Shown piece after piece: positions 1-8,251 of a stretch of DNA of 64,000 nt. This DNA is from Liquorilactobacillus cacaonum DSM 21116. GTDB lineage: Bacteria > Bacillota > Bacilli > Lactobacillales > Lactobacillaceae. The notes below the pieces were generated by a model, which made no database searches, was not told the origin of the DNA, and saw only the letters and a list, made by a program, of their open reading frames with translations. The DNA is taken from the NCBI RefSeq assembly GCF_001436735.1, contig NZ_AYZE01000014.1, positions 460,405-524,404 on the forward strand, in the 5' to 3' direction. The number at the start of each line of letters is the position of its first letter. Within the stretch, counting starts at the first letter, position 1. Both the position numbers and the translations under genes were made by a program.

Positions 1-426
1 AAGCTTTGGTAAGTTGGCAAACACTCTCTTCAATTCATTCAGTGCTTCAGGATTTTTTGCTTCTGGTGCCAATGAATATTCTGGGAAAATCACTGCCACG
101 TGTGCTCTATTAGCAAGTTCTCGGATTAATTTATTATGTGTTTGGACACTTCCAGAAATAAATTGTCCGCCATGTACATAAAATACGATAGGAAATTTTT
201 CATTCGTCGTTTCATTTGGTAAAACCAGGTGAATATTGATACATCCTTCATTTTCGATTTTTAAAGATTTTTCCAAAATAATTGCATCATGCAAATAAGT
301 TTTTGTTCTTTGCTCCAGTTCAAATCGCTCTCGAATTACCTTAACTCCAAAAGTTGTTGGAACAAAAACATTCTCTCTTTTTTTACTGAATTCTTGGGCT
401 TCTTTTTCAAGTGAGATTAGACGCAC
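1..426 (-). CDS. Alpha/beta hydrolase (esterase/lipase type), C-terminal part outside window
   Basis: The first 142 codons of a gene that runs off the left edge. It starts at GTG (426) behind a GGGGAGGAA ribosome site 5 nt away. The translation contains FYVHGGQFISG, the HGG oxyanion-hole motif of the hormone-sensitive-lipase-like esterase family, followed by VIFPEYSLAPE, also typical of that family. The catalytic Ser (GxSxG), Asp and His lie beyond the window and cannot be checked. The start lies 13 nt downstream of the dtd stop, so the gene is probably the distal member of the relA-dtd transcript. The substrate is unknown. The family assignment is fairly secure, the exact activity is not. 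Confidence 0.75.
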   Translation of the reverse strand, partial: MRLISLEKEAQEFSKKRENVFVPTTFGVKVIRERFELEQRTKTYLHDAIILEKSLKIENEGCINIHLVLPNETTNEKFPIVFYVHGGQFISGSVQTHNKLIRELANRAHVAVIFPEYSLAPEAKNPEALNELKRVFANLPKL

Positions 427-439
427 TTTGGTTCCTCCC

Positions 440-889
440 CTATATCAAATTATCTGTATCATATATAATTGTTACGGGTCCATCATTAACTAATTCGACT
501 TGCATGTCAGCTCCAAAAATTCCTTCTTTAACAGTTGGCACCTCTTGTCGCAAAACAGTATTAAAAATTTCATAATTATCTTTTGCTTTCTTGGGATCTT
601 GAGCAGCTGTAAAACTTGGTCGATTACCTTTTTTTAGAGCAGCATAAAGTGTAAATTGAGAAATTGATAAAACTTCGCCATTAATCTGCTGAATATTTAA
701 ATTCATTTTGCCTGTTTCATCCGAAAAAACTCTCAGCTGACTAATCTTGTGTGCTATATAATTGATTTCAGAAACTCCATCACCTTCCTCAAATCCTACT
801 AGCAACAAAAAGCCATTCGTAATTTTGTTATAAACGATGTTTTTGATGGAAACACTTGCTTTAGTAACTCTTTGAACTACAACTTTCAA
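440..889 (-). CDS. dtd: D-aminoacyl-tRNA deacylase
   Basis: Hydrolyses D-amino acids (and glycine mischarged on tRNA-Ala) off tRNA in the cytoplasm, as proofreading. The 149-residue length matches the family. The two diagnostic motifs are visible: SQFTLYA near residue 77 and the Gly-cis-Pro loop NDGPVT near residue 136. The start is TTG behind AAGGAG at 10 nt. It lies 14 nt after relA, the usual pairing in Bacilli (relA-dtd), so the two are almost certainly cotranscribed. The N-terminus MKVVVQRVTKASV is canonical. Confidence 0.95.
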   Translation of the reverse strand: MKVVVQRVTKASVSIKNIVYNKITNGFLLLVGFEEGDGVSEINYIAHKISQLRVFSDETGKMNLNIQQINGEVLSISQFTLYAALKKGNRPSFTAAQDPKKAKDNYEIFNTVLRQEVPTVKEGIFGADMQVELVNDGPVTIIYDTDNLI

Positions 890-903
890 TTAACTATTAC
901 TCC

Positions 904-3129
904 TTAATGAATTGTCCTTTTTACAACATAAACATCTGGCACTTTTTTAATATTATCAATAACCCTTTGCAGATGTATTCCATCACGAATTCCTACAGTA
1001 ACTTCCATTGTGGCAAGCTTATTATTGTCTACCCGTCCGTTAACAGAATTTAATTGACGCGTGCTATTATTTAAAGCTTGTAATACATCATTCAATAATC
1101 CCGAGCGGTTATATCCTTGAATTTGTAAATCCGCATTGTAAAAGTTTTGTGCTTCTGCTGCAACGTTCCAGGCTACATCAATAAACCTACTTCCTGTTTG
1201 TTCCGCATTTTTTACATTTGGGCAATCTACACGATGCACAGAAACACCGCGCCCTTTCGTAATATAGCCTACAATTTTATCACCTGGAATTGGATTACAA
1301 CAATGGCTTAATCTAACTAATAAGTTATCTACTCCGGCAATTACAACTCCATCACCATTTTTTGACTTCTGCGTATTTTGAATATTATCGTTAGTAATTT
1401 CTTTATGATCTTCAAGTAGCGCCTTTTCTTCTTGACGTTTACGATTAGATTCTTGTTCAGCCCTTATTTTTTCAGTCAAAATATTAATAACACCTAAAGG
1501 AGCCACTTCACCAAAACCAATTGCTGCAAATAAATCATCCGCACTTGAAAATTTTCGCTTTTTTAAAACCTTTGCAATATTTTCATTTGTTAATACAACC
1601 TTAGGTTCAAAACCCATTTCAAGCAAATTCTCATCAATTACTTCTTTTCCTTTATCAATATTTTCAACACGATCTTGTTGTTTAAAGAACCGTTTAATTT
1701 TGTTACGAGCCTTATTGGTGTGTACCAATTTTAACCAATCTTGACTCGGCCCCGCCGAATTTGTTGAAGTTAAGATATCAACAATATCGCCATTTTTCAC
1801 CTGATAATCGAGGGGAACAATCTTGCCATTAACCTTTGCCCCAACCGTCTTATTACCAATTTCTGTATGGATTGAATATGCCATATCTAAAGGACCAGCA
1901 CCCTTTGGAAGTTCAAAAACATCACCTTTAGGGGTGAAGACATAAACCCGATCTCCAAACAAATCACCTTTTACACTCTCAACAAATTCTGCAGCATCAG
2001 TACTTTCATCTTGTAATTCTATGATTTCCTTAAACCAATTAAGTTTTGTTCCCGTATCATCACTTGAGATAGCATCTGTTTTACCTTCTTTATACGCCCA
2101 GTGTGCGGCAATCCCATATTCAGCAACACGATGCATTTCAGATGTCCTAATTTGAACCTCAAACGGTTGCCCTTTTGGACCTATTACAGTTGTGTGTAGC
2201 GATTGATACATATTGGCTTTGGGCATCGCTATATAATCTTTAAAACGTCCGGGCATTGGCTTCCATTGGGTATGAATCGCGCCTAAGACAGCATAACAAT
2301 CTTTTATTGAATGGACAATCACCCTAACCGCAAGTAAGTCATAGATTTGACTAAATTGTTTATGTTGATCTTTCATTTTACGATAAATTGAATAAATATG
2401 CTTTGGCCTACCATAAATTTCACAGTCGATATTCAAGTCAGCTATAGCTTTTTCGATATCTATAATTGCCTTGTCTATATATTCAACACGTTCAGTTCTT
2501 TTAGAACTCATCAAATGAACTATCCTATAATATTGCTGTGGGTTTAGATAACGTAAAGAAACATCCTCTAGTTCCCATTTGATTGTGCTAATACCTAAAC
2601 GATCAGCTAAAGGAGCATATATTTCTAAAGTTTCATTCGCAATTCTACGTTGTTTATCAGGGCGTAAATGAGAGAGTGTTCGCATATTATGCAGACGATC
2701 AGCCAACTTTACAATGATTACCCTTAAATCCTTTGACATCGCCAACAATAATTTACGATGATTTTCTGCCAATTGCTGCTGATGTGATTTATATTCGATT
2801 TTACTTAACTTAGTGACACCATCAACAATTATTTCAACATCTTTGCCAAAAAGCTCGCCCAAGTCTCCCAAGGTAACCGGAGTATCCTCTACAACATCAT
2901 GAAGAAATCCTGCACAAACGGTTGCAGGATCCATTTTCAAATCAACAAGTATTCCAGCTACTTGTATTGGATGAATAATATATGGTTCACCAGATTGGCG
3001 TCGTTGCTCTTTATGCACATAGTTTGCAAAGTCATAAGCTTTTTTTACCAGTGCAACATGCTTTGCATTCATATATTGCTGGACACCTTTAATTACATCA
3101 TCTGCACTCCAATTTGTTTCTTTTTCCAT
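904..3129 (-). CDS. relA: Bifunctional (p)ppGpp synthetase/hydrolase (Rel/RSH)
   Basis: Makes and degrades the stringent-response alarmone (p)ppGpp in response to uncharged tRNA on ribosomes. The ATG at 3129 is preferred over an in-frame start 7 codons upstream because GGGAGTGG sits just before it; this gives 741 residues, the usual length of a long RSH. Domains in order: HD hydrolase with intact HPIQ (about residue 53) and HDVVEDT (about 77-83), synthetase domain with the EVQIRT strand, TGS (VYVFTPKGDVFELP), zinc-finger/helical region with the CC of LSHCCNPIPGD, and a C-terminal ACT domain. Both catalytic halves look complete, so it should be bifunctional. It is followed by dtd. Confidence 0.97.
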   Translation of the reverse strand: MEKETNWSADDVIKGVQQYMNAKHVALVKKAYDFANYVHKEQRRQSGEPYIIHPIQVAGILVDLKMDPATVCAGFLHDVVEDTPVTLGDLGELFGKDVEIIVDGVTKLSKIEYKSHQQQLAENHRKLLLAMSKDLRVIIVKLADRLHNMRTLSHLRPDKQRRIANETLEIYAPLADRLGISTIKWELEDVSLRYLNPQQYYRIVHLMSSKRTERVEYIDKAIIDIEKAIADLNIDCEIYGRPKHIYSIYRKMKDQHKQFSQIYDLLAVRVIVHSIKDCYAVLGAIHTQWKPMPGRFKDYIAMPKANMYQSLHTTVIGPKGQPFEVQIRTSEMHRVAEYGIAAHWAYKEGKTDAISSDDTGTKLNWFKEIIELQDESTDAAEFVESVKGDLFGDRVYVFTPKGDVFELPKGAGPLDMAYSIHTEIGNKTVGAKVNGKIVPLDYQVKNGDIVDILTSTNSAGPSQDWLKLVHTNKARNKIKRFFKQQDRVENIDKGKEVIDENLLEMGFEPKVVLTNENIAKVLKKRKFSSADDLFAAIGFGEVAPLGVINILTEKIRAEQESNRKRQEEKALLEDHKEITNDNIQNTQKSKNGDGVVIAGVDNLLVRLSHCCNPIPGDKIVGYITKGRGVSVHRVDCPNVKNAEQTGSRFIDVAWNVAAEAQNFYNADLQIQGYNRSGLLNDVLQALNNSTRQLNSVNGRVDNNKLATMEVTVGIRDGIHLQRVIDNIKKVPDVYVVKRTIH

Positions 3130-3146
3130 AACGTCCACTCCCAAAA

Positions 3147-3239
3147 TCAACTACACCTAGTCTCTTTTTTTAATTCAACTAACAAACATTGCCTATAATA
3201 AAAAGAAATGCGATAAAAGTTTTCTAACCTTTCAAACAC
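3147..3239 (-). CDS. Possible 30-residue small ORF upstream of relA
   Basis: A GTG start at 3239 is preceded by AAGGAG at about 5 nt, a good ribosome site, and opens 30 codons that close with TGA at 3147, some 18 nt before the relA ATG. The predicted product (MFERLENFYRIS...) is basic and aromatic-rich and I recognise no family. It could be a small protein, a translational coupler for relA, or chance: the region is AT-rich and 93 nt is short. The good ribosome site in the 151-nt gap before relA is the only real support. Confidence 0.3.
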   Translation of the reverse strand: MFERLENFYRISFYYRQCLLVELKKETRCS

Positions 3240-3280
3240 ATTTTCTCCTTAGTTTTATTGTACTATGATTTTAATTCTTT

Positions 3281-3607
3281 TTAGTCTTTTACGATTCCAT
3301 ACGATAAAAAACTAATTAACAAATATATAATTGCAACATAATATGCAAAATTCTCAAAAAACATTTTTACACCAATCAAATACAAAATTGGGAAAAAAAT
3401 CAAGTATATAATTGGTTGTTTTTTGATACCTACAATCAATCCGGAAATAATTGCAAATATCACATTAATACCAAAAAGTGCAAACGTATATTTCTGAACA
3501 TCTGTTAAATCCATAAAACTAAAAACGATTGGTACAACGATTGCTACTGCTGTTGCGAATGCCAAATACCATACTGTTGCTAGTGAAATTATTTTTTTTG
3601 AACTCAT
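3281..3607 (-). CDS. Small integral membrane protein, unknown function
   Basis: 108 residues dominated by four predicted hydrophobic helices (about residues 8-30, 40-60, 66-84 and 88-105) with short charged loops such as GIKKQP. ATG start behind GAGGAT. I do not recognise a named family with confidence; similar four-helix proteins of about 110 residues are common in lactobacilli. It lies between rsmE and relA on the same strand, 33 nt after rsmE, so it is probably part of the prmA-rsmE transcript. No function can be assigned. Confidence 0.7.
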   Translation of the reverse strand: MSSKKIISLATVWYLAFATAVAIVVPIVFSFMDLTDVQKYTFALFGINVIFAIISGLIVGIKKQPIIYLIFFPILYLIGVKMFFENFAYYVAIIYLLISFLSYGIVKD

Positions 3608-3640
3608 TAGAAATCCTCACTTACTTATATTGTCTATATT

Positions 3641-4399
3641 CTACCCTAATTCTAATGTGAATGAAAGTATCGAAAGCAGATATAATGGCGCCGTTTCTGC
3701 TCGCATAATTCTTGGCCCAAGACCTACAAAAATAAAGTTTTGTTTGCCTAGGTAATTCACTTCTTTAGTAGAAATCCCGCCTTCTGGACCAAAAATTGCT
3801 ATTAATTCACTTTTAGTTGCTAACAAACGACTATCTTGTAAGGACATCATTAATTTAGTTAAATTGTTTTTTTCACCTTTTTTTGCTGCTTCTTCATACG
3901 CAACGATTTTATGTGAATAATTACTAAAATCAATAGCAGTAATATCTTGATAGTATTCAATTGTTGGAACTTTACTTCTATGTGCCTGTTGCGCTGCATT
4001 TAGCGCTACCTTAGATAGCCGTTCAATTTTCTTAGTAACTTTTTTTTGATCCCATCTTGCAACTGAAAATTCCCCATTAAAAAAGATGAATTTACTTGCA
4101 CCTAGTTCCGTTCCTTTTTGAACTATCCATTCAGCTTTATCACTTTTTGAAATTGCACAAGCAATCGTTGTGGGAACTGGTAATTCAACAGTTTGTTGTA
4201 GCCAGTTAATGACTTTTGCGCTTGCTGTTTCCTTGGTTAACTTGCTAATTTGCATTACAGCTATCTCTTGGTTTCGCAAAACTAATTCAAAAGTACTACC
4301 TTCTTGCATCCGCATTACTCTAATCGCATGATGATAAATTTCAGAAGGCAAGATAAGTTCATCAACTATTTCAGAGCTATCAATGAAATAACGTTGCAT
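3641..4399 (-). CDS. rsmE: 16S rRNA m3U1498 methyltransferase
   Basis: Methylates N3 of U1498 in 16S rRNA using S-adenosylmethionine. 252 residues, normal for the family. It shows the N-terminal PUA-like domain (MQRYFID..., HHAIRVMRMQEGS) and a C-terminal SPOUT knot with the diagnostic IFGPEGGIS (about residue 203) and LGPRIMRAETAPLYLLS. It starts only 6 nt after the prmA stop, with the GGAGG ribosome site inside the prmA C-terminus, so it is translationally linked to prmA. prmA-rsmE is a conserved Firmicute pair. Confidence 0.95.
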   Translation of the reverse strand: MQRYFIDSSEIVDELILPSEIYHHAIRVMRMQEGSTFELVLRNQEIAVMQISKLTKETASAKVINWLQQTVELPVPTTIACAISKSDKAEWIVQKGTELGASKFIFFNGEFSVARWDQKKVTKKIERLSKVALNAAQQAHRSKVPTIEYYQDITAIDFSNYSHKIVAYEEAAKKGEKNNLTKLMMSLQDSRLLATKSELIAIFGPEGGISTKEVNYLGKQNFIFVGLGPRIMRAETAPLYLLSILSFTLELG

Positions 4400-4405
4400 T
4401 ATAAT

Positions 4406-5302
4406 TTAGCCCTCCTGAGTTTTTTTAGCAGTAATTGCAATCCATTTTCCATCACTTAATGTTTCCATAATCTCTAAGCCGTTCTCCTTAATCAGAGATC
4501 TCATAGCTGCTTCTTTTTCAAGAATAATCCCTGACATGATAATCATGCCATTATTATTCAAATGAGCTTCAACTTGTGGCAATAACATTGCCTGGACTTC
4601 AGGCAATACATTTGCAAGTATTAAATCTGCTTTGCCTTTTGCTTTATCTAATAGACTACTCAATTCAAGTTCAACATTGGTAACCTTTTTATTTAATTCC
4701 AAATTTCGCTTAGCCGAAATAAGCGAATCATCTTCAATATCGCAAGCATATATTTCTTTTGCCCCTAAAAGACTAGCTGCAATACTCAGCACACCAGTAC
4801 CAGTTCCCACATCAAATACCCTTTCATTTCCTCGCAAATGTGACTCAAGTGCCTGCAAAGTAAGTATAGTAGTAGGATGTGTTCCGGTTCCAAAAGCCTG
4901 TTGCGGATCTAAGTTGATGACAATCTCAGAATCTTTTGTCTTTCTATATTCTTCCCAGAAAGGTACAATTGTCAAAAAATTGGTAATTCGTTGAACATGA
5001 TAATATTTTTCCCATTCATTTTTCCATGTTTCATCATCAATGATTTGACTAACCAATTCGATTCCCTGTGTATTGAATCCATATTTTTCAAGTTCTAAGA
5101 GCTTTTTCTTAATTAAATCGAGCTTGTTACTAATCTCTTGTTGAAGTTCAAAAAAACCACTGATATTAATTTGCTTATCCTGATTACTCAAAAATTCAGT
5201 ATCATCTTTTTCAATTCCTTGTGCATCTAAATCTAATAAAATATTTTCAATTGGTGCTTGTAACTCATTACTTGCTTTGATTGTTAATTTATCCCATTGC
5301 AA
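4406..5302 (-). CDS. prmA: Ribosomal protein L11 methyltransferase
   Basis: Trimethylates ribosomal protein L11. I choose the TTG start at 5302 because GGAGG lies 7 nt upstream; the longest ORF begins 5 codons earlier inside that ribosome site. This gives 298 residues beginning MQWDKLTIKASNE, which matches the usual family N-terminus. The Rossmann methyltransferase domain shows VFDVGTGTGVLSIAA (SAM-binding motif I, about residue 165) and motif IV LILANVLPEV. The DPQQAFGTGTHPTT segment is a PrmA signature. Operon with DUF3013 upstream (23 nt) and rsmE downstream (6 nt). Confidence 0.95.
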   Translation of the reverse strand: MQWDKLTIKASNELQAPIENILLDLDAQGIEKDDTEFLSNQDKQINISGFFELQQEISNKLDLIKKKLLELEKYGFNTQGIELVSQIIDDETWKNEWEKYYHVQRITNFLTIVPFWEEYRKTKDSEIVINLDPQQAFGTGTHPTTILTLQALESHLRGNERVFDVGTGTGVLSIAASLLGAKEIYACDIEDDSLISAKRNLELNKKVTNVELELSSLLDKAKGKADLILANVLPEVQAMLLPQVEAHLNNNGMIIMSGIILEKEAAMRSLIKENGLEIMETLSDGKWIAITAKKTQEG

Positions 5303-5325
5303 ATCAAAGTCCTCCAAATCAATTT

Positions 5326-5823
5326 CTACTTTATATAGGGCAAAGTACCACTAATAACTTTTTGTTTATTCTTAACCAGTTCTTCAAATGTTTCTTCTGA
5401 CCACTTCAATTCAAAGTTTAATAAAAAATCTAAATTATCTTCATTACCTAGAAATTTTTTAAGATTTTCTCTGCTAGATACCAAGATTACTTTTAAATAT
5501 TCTAAAAAGGCAACACCACGAGCTTTTGTCCATCCATTAAGCCCATCATAACCAATACAAGCTAGGTAATCATCATTATCGGTCATATTTAATTCTTGCT
5601 TGGTATTGTCATACAACAAAATAGCGTCTACAAAATCAATAGGATTTTCTGTAGAATTATCTCCTGTTAGATCAAGTAAAAAATGTTGTCCCTTTTGTTC
5701 AATTCTAAATGTTATTTCAACTGTAAAAGTTTTTTCTTCTTTGTCCCAAAGTAAGTCTAATCCCCCATCGAATCCTAAATCAGCAAGTCCTGTTGTTAAA
5801 AATTCACTTAGACTTTGTACCAT
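5326..5823 (-). CDS. DUF3013 family protein, unknown function
   Basis: A 165-residue soluble acidic protein without membrane segments. By recall it matches the Lactobacillales family DUF3013, which usually sits immediately upstream of prmA as here. The family has no established function. Notable segments are GGLDLLWDKEEKTF and ENPIDFVDAILLYD. It starts with ATG behind GAGGGTGG and is the first gene after the promoter at 5905-5933, so it leads the DUF3013-prmA-rsmE transcript. Confidence 0.65.
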   Translation of the reverse strand: MVQSLSEFLTTGLADLGFDGGLDLLWDKEEKTFTVEITFRIEQKGQHFLLDLTGDNSTENPIDFVDAILLYDNTKQELNMTDNDDYLACIGYDGLNGWTKARGVAFLEYLKVILVSSRENLKKFLGNEDNLDFLLNFELKWSEETFEELVKNKQKVISGTLPYIK

Positions 5824-5904
5824 CCCTGCACCACCCTCAAAAAATTTTTTCTCTTAACAATTATTTGCCATTAAAAATTCTAACAAAAACGTTACTTAAT
5901 ATTA

Positions 5905-5933
5905 ATAGTAATAGTTCCTTTTGCTTGTGACAA
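5905..5933 (-). promoter_or_regulatory. Sigma-A promoter for DUF3013-prmA-rsmE
   Basis: On the minus strand: TTGTCA (5928-5933), 17-bp spacer, TACTAT (5905-5910), about 80 nt before the DUF3013 start. Confidence 0.6.
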
Positions 5934-5967
5934 CTTATTTATTCATATATTTTTTGTTAGCTACTTT

Positions 5968-6555
5968 TTAAACACTTTTTTTCTCAACCATTGAACACAA
6001 TAGCTCATAACAGCTTTGAAGCACCATCTCATCATGAGTTTTATTGGTAAGCGCACTCAATATAAAGCCCCAAGTCAATTCACTTTTTACTTTGTTATTT
6101 TTATCAGTATCATTAAAAAATTCCATTATATAGTCAAGCAATTCTTCCTTTAACTGGTTATATTCTCCTGTCTGATAATCAACCTGATCTTTTTCATTAT
6201 ATTGCCAAAAATAATGAATAGCTTCTAAATAGCCCCTATCATGTTGAGAGCATTGTTTAATTATTTTCCAAAAGCTTTCAAAGCGATTATACAAATTATT
6301 GGAAAAGTCTCTTTGATACTGTGACTGAATAGCTTTTAGCAATTTTTGATATCCTCTTAACATTATCAAATAATATATCTCATTTTTGCTATTAAAATAA
6401 GTATAGAGTGTTTTTTTACTGAATTCTGCTTCTTTAGCGATTTCATCAATATTGGTCTTATTAAAACCTTGTTCAAATATTAATTTTTGCGCTGCATCCA
6501 ATAGGTCCTGCTTTTTTAATTGTCTCATTTCAAATCTACGCTCAACTTGCCCCAA
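5968..6555 (-). CDS. TetR/AcrR-family transcriptional regulator
   Basis: An N-terminal TetR helix-turn-helix is clear: LLDAAQKLIFEQGFNKTNIDEIAKEAEFSKKTLYTYFNSKNEIYYL. The C-terminal ligand domain is unspecific. A TTG start at 6555 is preferred because GAGGTGA lies 5 nt upstream; the ATG at 6528 (MRQLKKQ) has only a weak site and is the alternative. It is divergent from the nucleoside hydrolase at 6741, and the shared 185-bp gap carries repeated GTAAC/GTTAC and AGTATAC elements overlapping both promoters. Control of itself and of the hydrolase is therefore plausible inference. The inducer is unknown. Confidence 0.85.
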   Translation of the reverse strand: MGQVERRFEMRQLKKQDLLDAAQKLIFEQGFNKTNIDEIAKEAEFSKKTLYTYFNSKNEIYYLIMLRGYQKLLKAIQSQYQRDFSNNLYNRFESFWKIIKQCSQHDRGYLEAIHYFWQYNEKDQVDYQTGEYNQLKEELLDYIMEFFNDTDKNNKVKSELTWGFILSALTNKTHDEMVLQSCYELLCSMVEKKSV

Positions 6556-6608
6556 AAAAATCACCTCACTAAAATTATATTCATTACAATACAACAAGTA
6601 TACTAAAA

Positions 6609-6644
6609 GTAACTATGAGTATACCATGCTAAACGCTTAGTTAC
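6609..6644. promoter_or_regulatory. Candidate TetR operator: inverted repeat GTAACTA...TAGTTAC
   Basis: GTAACTA at 6609-6615 and its exact reverse complement TAGTTAC at 6638-6644 are centred on the -10 box of the tetR promoter. AGTATAC is also repeated at 6597-6603 and 6618-6624, 21 bp (two helical turns) apart. A third related palindrome, GTAACAGTTAC, lies at 6671-6681. Operator function is inference. Confidence 0.45.
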
Positions 6645-6646
6645 AA
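6618..6646 (-). promoter_or_regulatory. Promoter of the tetR gene
   Basis: Minus strand TTGTAA (6641-6646), 17-bp spacer, TATACT (6618-6623). The -10 box lies inside a repeated AGTATAC element. Confidence 0.6.
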
Positions 6647-6670
6647 TTGTTAATCAACCTAAATTATCTA

Positions 6671-6700
6671 GTAACAGTTACCTTTTTTTGATAATATAAT
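6671..6700 (+). promoter_or_regulatory. Promoter of the nucleoside hydrolase with palindrome over the -35 region
   Basis: A perfect TATAAT lies at 6695-6700, with no good -35 box 17 bp upstream. Instead the palindrome GTAACAGTTAC (6671-6681) occupies that place, which suggests control by a bound regulator, probably the divergent TetR. Confidence 0.5.
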
Positions 6701-6740
6701 ATGTAATGAAATTCTTAGATTATTGGAGGCAACAAATTAA

Positions 6741-7700
6741 ATGGCTAAATATAAAATGATATTAGATTTAGATACAGGAATTGACGATGCATTAGCACTC
6801 GCTTATGCGTTAGCTGACCAAGATTGTGATCTTATTGGTATTATTGGTTCATATGGCAATGTTTTAGTTGAACAAGGTACTCAAAATAGTCTAGATTTAC
6901 TTGCCCTTTTAGGAGCTAGCAATGTGCCTGTCTATGAAGGCTTATCCCATTCTTCAACAACTTCAAACTTTGCTGTGCAGCCTGTAAGTGCTCGAATCCA
7001 TGGTAATAACGGTATCGCAAATTTAAAAATCAAACATACTCCTAAAAAAATCGAAAAACAATCGGGTGTGGATTTCTTAATTGAAGCAATTCATAAATAT
7101 CAAAAGGATTTGCTACTCGTTCCAACTGGACCACTGACTAATTTGGCTGCAGCGATTAAAAAGGATCCTACAATTACAAAGTTGATTGGTCATGTAACCT
7201 TGATGGGGGGAGCCTTAACTGTTCCAGGTAATGTCAGTCCTGTTTCAGAGGCGAATATCCACCAAGATCCTGAAGCAGCTGATGAAGTTTTTAAATCTGA
7301 TATTCCCTTAACAATGGTCGGTTTAGATGTTACAACTCGAACATTACTGACACGTAATGAAACACAAATTTGGCGCAATTTACACACAAAAGCTGGTGAA
7401 GTATATGCAGATCTAGTTGATTATTATATTGATGCATATAAACAAACTAATCCACATCTTGGTGGTTGTGCACTTCATGATCCACTTGCTGTAGCGGCAG
7501 CCCTTGAGCCAAACCTCTTGCAAACAGTTTATTTGAATATTAAAGTTGATACAATAGCACCGTTTGAAGGAAGAACAATTGGTGATGAAGCACGCTTAAA
7601 TATCCCTGCTACAACTACTCAAGCTGCAATAAATGTTGATGTGTTGCGCTTTATTACCAAATTCATGGAACGGCTTACTACATTATTTGAAAACCATTAA
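6741..7700 (+). CDS. Inosine/uridine-preferring nucleoside hydrolase family protein
   Basis: Hydrolyses the N-glycosidic bond of (deoxy)ribonucleosides to base plus ribose for salvage. 319 residues, the family's usual size. It has the calcium-binding N-terminal signature LDLDTGIDDALAL (DxDxxxDD, about residue 8), NGIANL, the LLVPTGPLTNLA segment and the C-terminal HDPLAVAAAL with the His-Asp metal/catalytic pair (about residue 251). ATG start behind GGAGG. It cannot be decided from sequence whether it prefers pyrimidine or purine nucleosides (RihA/B/C). Divergent from tetR and cotranscribed with the small membrane protein 13 nt downstream. Confidence 0.9.
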   Translation: MAKYKMILDLDTGIDDALALAYALADQDCDLIGIIGSYGNVLVEQGTQNSLDLLALLGASNVPVYEGLSHSSTTSNFAVQPVSARIHGNNGIANLKIKHTPKKIEKQSGVDFLIEAIHKYQKDLLLVPTGPLTNLAAAIKKDPTITKLIGHVTLMGGALTVPGNVSPVSEANIHQDPEAADEVFKSDIPLTMVGLDVTTRTLLTRNETQIWRNLHTKAGEVYADLVDYYIDAYKQTNPHLGGCALHDPLAVAAALEPNLLQTVYLNIKVDTIAPFEGRTIGDEARLNIPATTTQAAINVDVLRFITKFMERLTTLFENH

Positions 7701-7713
7701 TTGGGGGACAAAA

Positions 7714-8058
7714 ATGACAAAAATTGCTTTAGGATTGTATATCGTTTGGATAATTCTGTTAATCCTTAAATATCTTGCAGTGGAAAAAGATACTACATTT
7801 TCCTATTTTCGTGTTTTTTTTGGGAGAATTACTTGGTACCGTAACACACGAGTTTTAATATTACTAGTTAGTTTACTTCTGATTGAAATTTTTTTGCCAC
7901 TGAAACAAATTTACCTACTTTTTTTCATTACGGGGATTATTACAGTTTTGATGTCCTTAGCAAATTTCAAATTTAAAGCAGGGAAAACTTGGATTAGTTC
8001 TTTAGTACTAATCATTGGAATTGGCATCATAAGTATCGCAAGCTTTTTTATTTTTTAA
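7714..8058 (+). CDS. Small integral membrane protein, unknown function
   Basis: An ATG at 7714 with GGGGGA 7 nt upstream gives 114 residues; the longer reading frame back into the hydrolase gene is spurious. Four hydrophobic helices are predicted (about residues 4-22, 46-64, 66-84 and 94-113), with a basic cytoplasmic loop around GRITWYRNTR. No recognised family. It starts 13 nt after the nucleoside hydrolase and precedes a strong terminator, so the two form one transcript. Confidence 0.7.
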   Translation: MTKIALGLYIVWIILLILKYLAVEKDTTFSYFRVFFGRITWYRNTRVLILLVSLLLIEIFLPLKQIYLLFFITGIITVLMSLANFKFKAGKTWISSLVLIIGIGIISIASFFIF

Positions 8059-8094
8059 ATTATATCAAGGATGTGCTTTAAATAATAATAAAAT

Positions 8095-8133
8095 AAAAAA
8101 GAGTCTCAACTTAAAATGTCGAGACTCTTTTTT
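8095..8133. terminator. Bidirectional intrinsic terminator between the rih operon and lepA
   Basis: GAGTCTC (8101-8107) pairs with GAGACTC (8121-8127), flanked by an A run and a T run. It can stop transcripts from both sides, which converge here. Confidence 0.9.
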
Positions 8134-8251
8134 ATTTTGGCAGTTCAGTCTTTTTGTGTGAATTTGAGGATAACTTTATTATATCTTCAAAAAAATTTTT
8201 TTAAACCAGTTTTACCAAGCATTTACGATTTTTACATTTTTTTTACAAAAA

